From an uncultured Ruminococcus sp. (GTDB lineage Bacteria; Bacillota; Clostridia; Oscillospirales; Ruminococcaceae), in assembly GCA_900550695.1 (NCBI GenBank), contig URTF01000037.1, positions 1 through 19,581 of the forward strand: a DNA stretch of 19,581 bases. Reading direction: 5' to 3'. Under the pieces are notes generated by a model that was given only the letters and a program-made list of their open reading frames with translations, did not search any database and was not told the DNA's origin. Within the stretch, counting starts at the first letter, position 1. Each line of letters begins with the position of its first letter. Positions 14,101 through 19,581 of the stretch are shown here, one piece after another. A program made the translations under genes and the position numbers.

Positions 14101-15251
14101 ACAGTCATGTGAATGAGGAATCGGCACTTTATTATAAGCAATTATCTAATTATGAAAAATACATTGATAAAAAGGATAAAGCCGCTAAAAAAGAAGCTGA
14201 AAATCAGAAAAAGCAGGCTGACAAAGAAGAAAAAGAAAGCAAAAAGGCTGCTGAAAAGAAAATTGACGATGATATCTATGCGTTAAAGCACAAAGATGAA
14301 ACCGATGAAAACTACACTAAAAAGCAGATGTGGGATGATATCGAAGTAATTGTCAATGGACTGGACAAGCAGAGCGACCAGTATAAAAAATACCATGACG
14401 AGATAATTAAAGGCCGAAAGAAGCTTGCAGATGAGCTAAAAAAAGAAGATGACAAAGCTGCAAAAGAGCAGCTCAAACAGTTGAAGTCTACAGCCGACAA
14501 GCAGGGAAAGGAACTTGAAAAGCAGTATAAGGAGCTTGTCAAGCAGAAAGAGAAGGTAAAAAGTGACTTACTTAGTATTGATCTCTCTAATACGGTTACG
14601 GACAAAGACGGGAAAGACAAGGAAGTACTTACTGATCTGAACGCAGAAGCCAAAAAAATTGACAAATATAACAACTCGCTCGAAAGGCTAAAAAAACTTG
14701 GAGCCTCTGAAAGCCTTATTGATAAAATAGAGTCCATGAAATTTGAGGATGGAAGCAGGCAGACGTTTATTGATACACTGCTTGGCTTATCCGAAAAAAA
14801 TTTGCAGCTGTACTTTTCCGATTGGGAGCGGCTGCAGGGAAAGATCGAAGAGGTATCGCAAAACAGCGTCTCAGACAAGCTTGATGATCTTAATTCAAAG
14901 ACAGCAGATGCGGTTGACAGCATATTCGGTGATGTTGCCGAGAATGCGTATGAAGATGGTGCAGAGGTGGCGAAGAACTTTTTGCAGGGCATCGTTGATA
15001 ATATGGGTGATCTTAATGATGCGGCGGCTATATCTGCTATGCTTGGCATTACTTCCGGAACGGGAGCAGGTGCAGAGGCATCATCGGCAGGCAAAAGCGG
15101 GAAAGGCGGCGGCTCTGATGGTTCTTTGGGCGGTTCGGAGGGGAAAACTCCTATCATCATCAATCTTAATGACAAGGAATTCATCAAGACCTATATAGAA
15201 GACCTGATAGCGAGCGGAAAGCGTTCGGGCGGAAATACGTTTGGCTTATAA
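11151..15251 (+). CDS. Tail tape measure protein
   Basis: The longest gene (1366 aa). Its length sets tail length, and it is ejected with the DNA. Residues 1-340 are helical, Q/E/S-rich coiled coil. About 370-600 resemble the TP901/PhageMin_Tail core, including ASDLTEVQNVVDVTFG, GTLGAMLKSQGI and SGMSGETEPLKELGINMS. Two hydrophobic stretches follow near 607-632 and 662-685 and may insert in the host membrane. About 920-1180 is a strongly charged Lys/Glu coiled coil. A Gly/Ser linker precedes the last 30 residues. GGAGGA at 11138-11143 supports the GTG start. Confidence 0.95.
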   Translation: MAGKYGYMAKIGADTSGLTAALSTVETSLRNTSAELKAVNEGLKLDGGENAENLTSKFELLQSAIADTETKLEKLRSVEEAVNSAASNGDISSSALRQYQNEVSNTESSLRQYEQLLKNTQLQLNNLNGVQEVANDTMQSSSEIADLVHRAMERYTGGASSAASAANSESEAFDKVAETADKASTAMEKIVNVKSVQYDQSAIDYIENYGKAVETTTTAYDRYKSSTNETNAAIKQLEAEYGQLDKALASNAESEVLALQKKQVKNELIETERYKLESLENQYKSMRSAVDSGDIGAEQFREFEREIEATKQQLEELTKTNGDAANSTEELGNSTKDLGNQIENAGQKAVTFGDIFKANILSDVVMDGVRKLKNEFVDFAKEGIELASDLTEVQNVVDVTFGDSSGTINNWAKRAATSFGMSELAAKEYTGTLGAMLKSQGITSDSVVQLSTDLVGLAGDMASFYNLDVETAFKKIRSGMSGETEPLKELGINMSVANMSAYALAEGIEKPWKKMSQQEQTILRYNYLLDQTADAQGDFARTSDSYANQQRIMELTLQNLSAELGEKLLPVALEFTQMISASAPNIMNHIVDIGSAAATVATYLIEHKEAVISLITAYGSFKGAIAVSSAVTGAINAYKTLTTATQAATVAQEANNVAVAANPYVLLISAIVAAGVAIGSYVMQLDSAIEKENDIKKAADDTVNSANAEAATVEAKADRYKRLYDEYKKTGVATGEMIELAKQLQELSPDTISLIDEETGAYKELGNEIDNVIQNIRLKGIEEARNNALESYYGNITEYYNQQAKAYQKYSESVAGISDETLAEIEKGSEGAYGKVIELLQGGSDGLDAEEYANSAGLDYSAFQTYQNAQYDLHRTLDKTNEKIAEQEGLIEETSASFDKLEETVSGASAADTQSSEGSYWGDYYKKRSEEAESFLEDLSQKQKEEVKLYEETLQAEVDKLDKRKSLRKLSEEEYYTELKKYLDSHVNEESALYYKQLSNYEKYIDKKDKAAKKEAENQKKQADKEEKESKKAAEKKIDDDIYALKHKDETDENYTKKQMWDDIEVIVNGLDKQSDQYKKYHDEIIKGRKKLADELKKEDDKAAKEQLKQLKSTADKQGKELEKQYKELVKQKEKVKSDLLSIDLSNTVTDKDGKDKEVLTDLNAEAKKIDKYNNSLERLKKLGASESLIDKIESMKFEDGSRQTFIDTLLGLSEKNLQLYFSDWERLQGKIEEVSQNSVSDKLDDLNSKTADAVDSIFGDVAENAYEDGAEVAKNFLQGIVDNMGDLNDAAAISAMLGITSGTGAGAEASSAGKSGKGGGSDGSLGGSEGKTPIIINLNDKEFIKTYIEDLIASGKRSGGNTFGL

Positions 15252-15264
15252 AGGAGGCTTTACA

Positions 15265-15681
15265 ATGGCGGAAGAATATGTTTTACAGAAGGGCGAAGTT
15301 CTGAACGGAGGATATTCCGTTACTATCGGCGGATATACGCTGCGGCTCATCGGTGGCTACAGTCCGACATGGACAAACGAATATGACACCGAGAACCAGT
15401 TCACAGACTACAAGGGTGATCCGGTACGAATTCTCAGAGGCAGGCGTTTCAGCCTTGAAATTTCCACGGGGCGGCTTTCCGCTGAGGATAAGAACGCTTT
15501 GCTCGAAGAACTGAAAAAGGAAACGATCGCTGTCAGCTGTCCCGATTTTACGGGAAATTGCTACACGGACGCTGTTCCTGCGAAGCTTGAACAGGCAAAC
15601 TTCCTCGGCACACGCTACAGCACAAGCATCACGCTGACGGCGTGTGAGCTGGATAAGTCGGGACTTGGGGACGGGCTTTAG
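15265..15681 (+). CDS. Small distal tail protein, family uncertain
   Basis: 138 residues right after the tape measure, with AAGGAGG about 8 nt before the ATG (the in-frame TTG at 15241 lies inside the tape measure gene and upstream of that site). Beta-rich, with VTIGGYTLRLIGGYSPTW, RILRGRRFSLEISTGRLS and a CPDFTGNCYTDAVPAKLEQANF stretch with two nearby cysteines. By position it is a distal tail or baseplate component. I do not recognise the family. It ends within the next gene. Confidence 0.62.
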   Translation: MAEEYVLQKGEVLNGGYSVTIGGYTLRLIGGYSPTWTNEYDTENQFTDYKGDPVRILRGRRFSLEISTGRLSAEDKNALLEELKKETIAVSCPDFTGNCYTDAVPAKLEQANFLGTRYSTSITLTACELDKSGLGDGL

Positions 15682-17050
15682 CTACTATCTGATCATTGAT
15701 GGTGTTTTCTATTACACTTTCGGCGATCTGACACTTATACAGAGTGCTGACGGAATGGGGACATCGGGCATAAGTGCGGCGGAATTCAGCTTCACGGTAT
15801 CGTATGAAGAATATGCGCAGAAAAAGCCGAAATCGGGTGCAGAGGTTATTTTCGGTTTTCGTGATGATAACAAGATGTACTGTTTTTTTATTTCGCAGAG
15901 GTCACGAAAGGGCGGAACAGTATCGTTCAAGTGCTATGACAGGACGCTGCTGTTGGAGATATCGTCCGATCACACCAACATTCCGTACATCAACGTTAAC
16001 GAGAAGGACAAGGACAGCGGAGATATTTCAATGCTTACGCTTGTTCTATACATTGCGGAATACGTTGGATTTACGGGCTGTACAGAGAAGCTCAAAAACA
16101 GTTTCAATTTTGCAAGTTCGTACAACCTCAAAAAAACCGACATAGAAGGCAAATCGTTAAGGTCGCTGCTTGAAACTATATCGACTGTATGGTGCGGATA
16201 TTTCGCAGCTGCGGCGAATAATTACCTCGATTTTATTTTTTACGGTGAATCGGCACACACGTTGTGTTCGGTGAAAACTCACGCTGCTATTGCGATGCAG
16301 TCGGAACGTTCGCCGATCACGAGGGTAATAGCGCACACGGGGTCAGACTATTTCTACGCAACGCTGAAAGATGAGAACGGCATAGAGGTTGTGTCCGATG
16401 TTTTTTCAACGATAACCGTTCAGACTGATTTCGCTTCGCAGTCATACGCAGACTGTCTATTGTCGAGGCTGCAGGGTTACACATACAGATCGTGGAAATG
16501 CGACAAGGCGATCATTGAATTGTCGGAGTATCTTCCGACGATAAGCCTTGGAATGAGCGGCTATCATTATCCCGATGGAGTTGATCCGCTGACGGAGTTC
16601 ACGGCGAACAGCTTAACGCTCAAATTTACCGATACCGGAGTGTATGCAGAGGTGGGCTGTAATGAGGTGACGGAAGACGAATGTGCTTATTTGGGCTATT
16701 TTTCCCGAAAGCTTGGTGAAAAAATATCGGAGGGTGAAGTGCTTGGCAATAACACGATGGTGACAAGATATCAAGGCGTTGTGCATCTCGGAGAAAAGAA
16801 GAAGGACGAAAAGACAGGCGAGGTCACGCAGAGCCGATACGGGTATTCGAGTGCGACTTCGGACGGAGTTGTTGAATTCGATGGCGCTATGGTGTCGAAG
16901 AAAGTACCGAAAACTGCAAAGTGGAACAGCGACAAGACCGCCGCTGTTGTGGATTTCGGCGAAAAGAAGTACAAATACAATATCGAAAAGGACGCAGACG
17001 GGAATGTGACGTCTTTTTCCAAAGAGGAAGTAAAGGAGGGAACGCAGTGA
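15644..17050 (+). CDS. Tail-associated protein, probable baseplate/tail hub
   Basis: 468 residues overlapping the previous gene by 38 nt. The N-terminal half is beta-rich (FSYYLIIDGVFYYTFGDLTL, GAEVIFGFRDDNKMYCFFIS, FKCYDRTLLLEI). A middle section with SLRSLLETISTVWCGYF and a C-terminal half ending KKYKYNIEKDADGNVTSFS follow. Position after tape measure and distal tail protein suggests a hub or tip protein that anchors the adhesins. There is no clear Shine-Dalgarno; the GTG at 15644 is tentative and the TTG at 15665 is an alternative. Confidence 0.6.
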   Translation: MSWISRDLGTGFSYYLIIDGVFYYTFGDLTLIQSADGMGTSGISAAEFSFTVSYEEYAQKKPKSGAEVIFGFRDDNKMYCFFISQRSRKGGTVSFKCYDRTLLLEISSDHTNIPYINVNEKDKDSGDISMLTLVLYIAEYVGFTGCTEKLKNSFNFASSYNLKKTDIEGKSLRSLLETISTVWCGYFAAAANNYLDFIFYGESAHTLCSVKTHAAIAMQSERSPITRVIAHTGSDYFYATLKDENGIEVVSDVFSTITVQTDFASQSYADCLLSRLQGYTYRSWKCDKAIIELSEYLPTISLGMSGYHYPDGVDPLTEFTANSLTLKFTDTGVYAEVGCNEVTEDECAYLGYFSRKLGEKISEGEVLGNNTMVTRYQGVVHLGEKKKDEKTGEVTQSRYGYSSATSDGVVEFDGAMVSKKVPKTAKWNSDKTAAVVDFGEKKYKYNIEKDADGNVTSFSKEEVKEGTQ

Positions 17051-17970
17051 GTTTTGATGTAGGGTTTTTGCTGGGGGTTTTGATGGGTGGTGGAGGCGGT
17101 GGAGGAAGTTCATATACAAACAACGATCCCGATTATCAGCTGTATAAGGCTTTGCCGGAACCAAACGAAAATCAAATAGTTATACTTTTACGCATTGCCG
17201 ATATCTCCGAACAATCGTATTTCAACGTTCATTTTGATGCGGCATATTCAATTGAAGATATAGGCGAAAATGAGGGCATTATCGACTGGGACGACGGTTC
17301 AATCACACATATCGGCACTGCGTCATACGGTTCACACGCTTATAGTGGTATAGGCGATTATATTATTACCATAACCGATAACAGTGGCGGAAAAATAGAA
17401 TCCGTATGCTGCTGCAAACGTCGGAATTATGGATATCCTATTGCCGTGAAAGTAGGTTCTGCGGTCATTTACGATGACGGTCTTGGTGGGAAATACATCG
17501 GCTCGGCAAGTGACTTCAAATACATACAGTTCGCATCGGACTATATCTGGAAAAACGGCTTTGTGTTCAATGGGGCGCAGAGGCTGACAAAGATAGATTT
17601 CTTAAGCAGCACCAAACCCGACAAACTTTTGAACAATCAGTTTTACGGCTGCTATGCACTTGACTTTGACAGCCTTATGCCGCTATTCTCGGAAGTGACC
17701 GAGGTTGGCAATTCCGCTTTTAGCAGTTGTTATGGATTAAAAAAGCTTGAACTTCCAAAGTGTACAAAGGTCGGAAACAGTTCGATATATCAATGCTACA
17801 GCCTTAAAGAACTGGTAATGCCGTTATGCTCCGAAGTTGGCAATTTTGCAATAAGTTACAACAGTGCACTTTCAAGAATAGTGTTGAATGACAGCTGCAC
17901 TTTCGGTAAAAACACTATGCAGGGCTGTAATTGCCTTATTCCGACACCTAACGGAATATATCCATATTAA
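17047..17970 (+). CDS. Tail adhesin with PKD-like and BspA-type leucine-rich repeats
   Basis: 307 residues from a GTG that overlaps the previous stop (GTGA), with AAAGGAGGG about 6 nt upstream. Order of parts: a short hydrophobic start (GFLLGVLM); seven glycines; residues about 50-113 like a PKD/immunoglobulin-like domain, with IDWDDGSITHIG and HAYSGIGDYIITITDN; then from about 172 BspA-type LRR units of roughly 23 residues (EVGNSAFSSCYGLKKLELP, KVGNSSIYQCYSLKELVMP, EVGNFAISYNSALSRIVL). BspA-type repeats are known from bacterial surface adhesins of gut and oral bacteria. I infer a receptor-binding or surface-sticking role at the tail tip. Confidence 0.75.
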   Translation: MSFDVGFLLGVLMGGGGGGGSSYTNNDPDYQLYKALPEPNENQIVILLRIADISEQSYFNVHFDAAYSIEDIGENEGIIDWDDGSITHIGTASYGSHAYSGIGDYIITITDNSGGKIESVCCCKRRNYGYPIAVKVGSAVIYDDGLGGKYIGSASDFKYIQFASDYIWKNGFVFNGAQRLTKIDFLSSTKPDKLLNNQFYGCYALDFDSLMPLFSEVTEVGNSAFSSCYGLKKLELPKCTKVGNSSIYQCYSLKELVMPLCSEVGNFAISYNSALSRIVLNDSCTFGKNTMQGCNCLIPTPNGIYPY

Positions 17971-17985
17971 GAAGGAGGAAAAACA

Positions 17986-19104
17986 ATGGTAAAAACAGTA
18001 ACACTCACGGCAGACACGCCGCAGAAGATCACGTTTGATGGAGCTTATCCGTACTACTGGATCGACAACAAGTCCGCATCTGATGTATACGCATCGGTCG
18101 GAGTTCCCGAAGCTAACGCTGACGGGACTTACACCGTTGCGGCAGGCTCACAGATGCGCATTTCGGGCGGTGTGGGCAATGACGGCATTACACTGCTCGG
18201 TGAGGGTAAGGTGCAGATAGTTGCGTCGGCTATTGCTGCCTGCCCTTTTAAGGTCGCCCCTGCTGTCGGTGGGGGCGGAGAAAGTGACACGGTCGATGAA
18301 TTTCTGAATATCGCATCGACAAATCCCGTACAGAATAGAGCTATAAAAGCCGAGCTTGACAAGAAAGCAAACAGCAAACACAGCCACAGCGTTGCGGATA
18401 TCTCGGATTTTCCCGACATTCCTGATAAGAACACGATTGTTGACTGGGGATTTTATATTAAGCTCACAAGCGGAATATCAAAGTCTGACCTTGCGGCAGA
18501 TGTGCAGACAAGCTTAAACAAAGCTGATACGGCTTTGCAGGAGCATCAGAGTTTAGCGGATTATGTTAAAACAACGGACAGCAGGCTTATGAGTGCGGAG
18601 GATAAGGTCAAGCTTGACGGTATTGCTGAGGGTGCAAACAAAACTGTAGTTGACACAACTTTGAACGGAACAAGTGAAAATCCTATCTCGAACAAGGCTG
18701 TAAATGCGGCGCTTGCTAAAAAAGCCGCAAGCTCGCACACTCACGATGACAGGTATTATACAAAAAATGCTCTTGATACAAAGCTGGACGAACTCACAAG
18801 CGGCAATTCTGCGTGTGTTTGTGGAATCTATACCGGTGACGGTGTTATCCCACGAACAATAAGCCTTGGTTTCACGCCGAGTGCAGTTCTTATTTCGAGC
18901 GAAAATGGCGCAATGGGGGCAACTTCAACTGTAACAAAATCAGGTGCGTTGGCTGTCGGAAACAGTGTTGGCTGCACCTATAATTCTGCCTCGACTACGA
19001 AATACACTGAAATGGTAGGAATAGTCAGCGGCGGCTTCCAGCTGCTTTCATCGAATAGCAATCACTCGAACGGATATACATATCATTACGTTGCGTTTAA
19101 ATAA
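17986..19104 (+). CDS. Tail fibre protein
   Basis: 372 residues with a strong AAGGAGG. Residues 1-95 form a beta domain that may attach to the baseplate. The shaft has two copies of a repeat of the form NPVQNRAIKAELDKKA..KHSH (near 110) and NPISNKAVNAALAKKA..SHTHDDRYYT (near 230). The H-x-H pairs are known to bind metal in trimeric phage fibres. Between them is SAEDKVKLDGIAEGANKT, a common fibre shaft motif. The last 95 residues (GIYTGDGVIPRTISLGFTP to GYTYHYVAFK) look like a trimeric tip domain that would bind the host. Confidence 0.86.
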   Translation: MVKTVTLTADTPQKITFDGAYPYYWIDNKSASDVYASVGVPEANADGTYTVAAGSQMRISGGVGNDGITLLGEGKVQIVASAIAACPFKVAPAVGGGGESDTVDEFLNIASTNPVQNRAIKAELDKKANSKHSHSVADISDFPDIPDKNTIVDWGFYIKLTSGISKSDLAADVQTSLNKADTALQEHQSLADYVKTTDSRLMSAEDKVKLDGIAEGANKTVVDTTLNGTSENPISNKAVNAALAKKAASSHTHDDRYYTKNALDTKLDELTSGNSACVCGIYTGDGVIPRTISLGFTPSAVLISSENGAMGATSTVTKSGALAVGNSVGCTYNSASTTKYTEMVGIVSGGFQLLSSNSNHSNGYTYHYVAFK

Positions 19105-19119
19105 GTGAGGTGTGGAAAA

Positions 19120-19449
19120 ATGATAGTAAACAAAATTACGAAGTCTATCGAGGACAGGTCAGACTGTGACTGCAACTGGCTCGACGATAATTGGATATAT
19201 GTCAAAACGGGGTCGGCACTTGCAGACAAGTTAATGAAAAGCGCACCGTTCATCGAACTTATTTTCGATGATGTCGGGAATCTCGTTGATATATCGGAGC
19301 TTGAACGTCCTGCCGCCGACGAGCCGACCGAGCTTACCAACGAAGATCTTGCCCTTGCGGTGGCGGAGCTTGCGGAAACTTCTGCGGCGGACAAGCTTGA
19401 AATCGAAATGGCTATTGCAGAATTAGCGGAGGTGATGACGAATGGCTAA
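19120..19449 (+). CDS. Small phage protein after tail fibre, unknown function
   Basis: 109 residues, starting at the ATG after GAGG (the GTG at 19105 is the SD itself). The N-terminus MIVNKITKSIEDRSD and an NWLDDNWIYVKTG stretch are followed by an acidic, alanine-rich helical C-terminal half (ELTNEDLALAVAELAETSAADKLEIEMAIAEL). Similar small acidic proteins occur between tail fibre and lysis genes. A fibre chaperone is one possibility, but I see no diagnostic motif. Confidence 0.6.
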   Translation: MIVNKITKSIEDRSDCDCNWLDDNWIYVKTGSALADKLMKSAPFIELIFDDVGNLVDISELERPAADEPTELTNEDLALAVAELAETSAADKLEIEMAIAELAEVMTNG

Positions 19450-19558
19450 ACTTTATTACAATCTTATCAAGGCGAACAAGAAAACGCTTGACGATGTACC
19501 GCTTAGATGGCGAGAGGAAGTCAGAAAGATGCTGGAGGCTGAAAATGAAGATAACTGA
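19442..19558 (+). CDS. CD1375-like small phage protein
   Basis: 38 residues overlapping the previous gene by 8 nt, with GGAGGTG about 9 nt before the ATG. MAKLYYNLIKANKKTLDDVPLRWREEVRKMLE follows the pattern of the tiny CD1375/XkdX-like proteins: Y-x-N-L-I/V-K, then T-x-x-x-V-P, then W/Y-R-E-E-V. These lie after tail fibres in Clostridia and Bacilli phages. Function unknown. Confidence 0.72.
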   Translation: MAKLYYNLIKANKKTLDDVPLRWREEVRKMLEAENEDN

Positions 19559-19581
19559 TGCTTTGCTTACGCCGAACAAGT
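19545..19581 (+). CDS. Start of probable amidase endolysin (cut by window end)
   Basis: Only 12 codons are visible: MKITDALLTPNK. GGAGG about 6 nt upstream and the 14-nt overlap with the previous gene support a real start. Clostridial phage N-acetylmuramoyl-L-alanine amidases often begin with this kind of sequence (M-K/N-I-x-x-x-L-L-T-P-N-K), and this is the standard position for the lysis gene. The call rests on this short match and the context. Confidence 0.5.
   Translation, partial: MKITDALLTPNK

Noticed and set aside
14312..15187. Long - strand open frame opposite the tape measure gene
   Set aside because: Serine/leucine-rich antisense of a Lys/Glu/Ala-rich coiled coil; a codon-composition artefact.
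1..19581. CRISPR array, tRNA, rRNA or insertion sequence
   Set aside because: No regularly spaced repeats, cloverleaf-like segments or transposase genes were seen in the window.

Overview
The window is the late (packaging, head, tail and start of lysis) region of a temperate, HK97-like siphophage or prophage. All genes lie on the + strand, mostly with short spacings or ATGA/GTGA overlaps. AGGAGG-type ribosome sites, frequent GTG/TTG starts, moderate-to-low GC, and protein families such as VRR-NUC, HNH, P27-type TerS and a CD1375-like small protein suggest a host in the Clostridia, probably a gut Oscillospiraceae/Ruminococcus-type bacterium. The host assignment is inference.

Layout. Positions 1-841 hold the end of a VRR-NUC nuclease, a small helix-turn-helix protein and an HNH endonuclease. 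A 185-bp gap with a possible cos site and a promoter follows. Positions 1036-4738 encode TerS, TerL and portal. Two stacked terminators and a promoter separate these from the capsid-to-tail block (4907-8302): major capsid, gp6-like connector, head closure, tail terminator candidate, major tail tube and tail assembly chaperone. A HK97-type prohead protease follows at 8315, displaced from its usual place between portal and capsid. It carries a long C-terminal cargo domain. Behind it lie a broken Ntox50 toxin module, two small immunity-like genes, two stacked terminators and another promoter. HK97-gp10-like protein, tape measure, two distal-tail proteins, a PKD plus BspA-LRR adhesin, a tail fibre, two small proteins and the first codons of a probable amidase endolysin complete the window (10728-19581).

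The most interesting system is a polymorphic cargo/toxin cassette site in phage head genes. The junction motif RYNxxHDPxxGRF occurs inside the protease and at the head of the displaced Ntox50 module, and it is cut short at the extreme C-terminus of the portal. A 34-nt direct repeat (33/34 identical, in frame, 789 nt apart) brackets the present protease cargo. This is what insertion of a new cargo in front of an older one would leave. The portal 3' end and the Ntox50 locus are followed by the same unusual terminator hairpin, as if the portal once carried a cassette too.

The second system is a set of four phage promoters with the layout TGTCCGTTT-N13-TRTGNTANNAT, before TerS, TerL, capsid and gp10. 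Box-to-(-10) spacing is identical in all four and none has a good -35. They look like sites for one late activator or alternative sigma factor. In two of them the TGTCCG box is built into a terminator hairpin.
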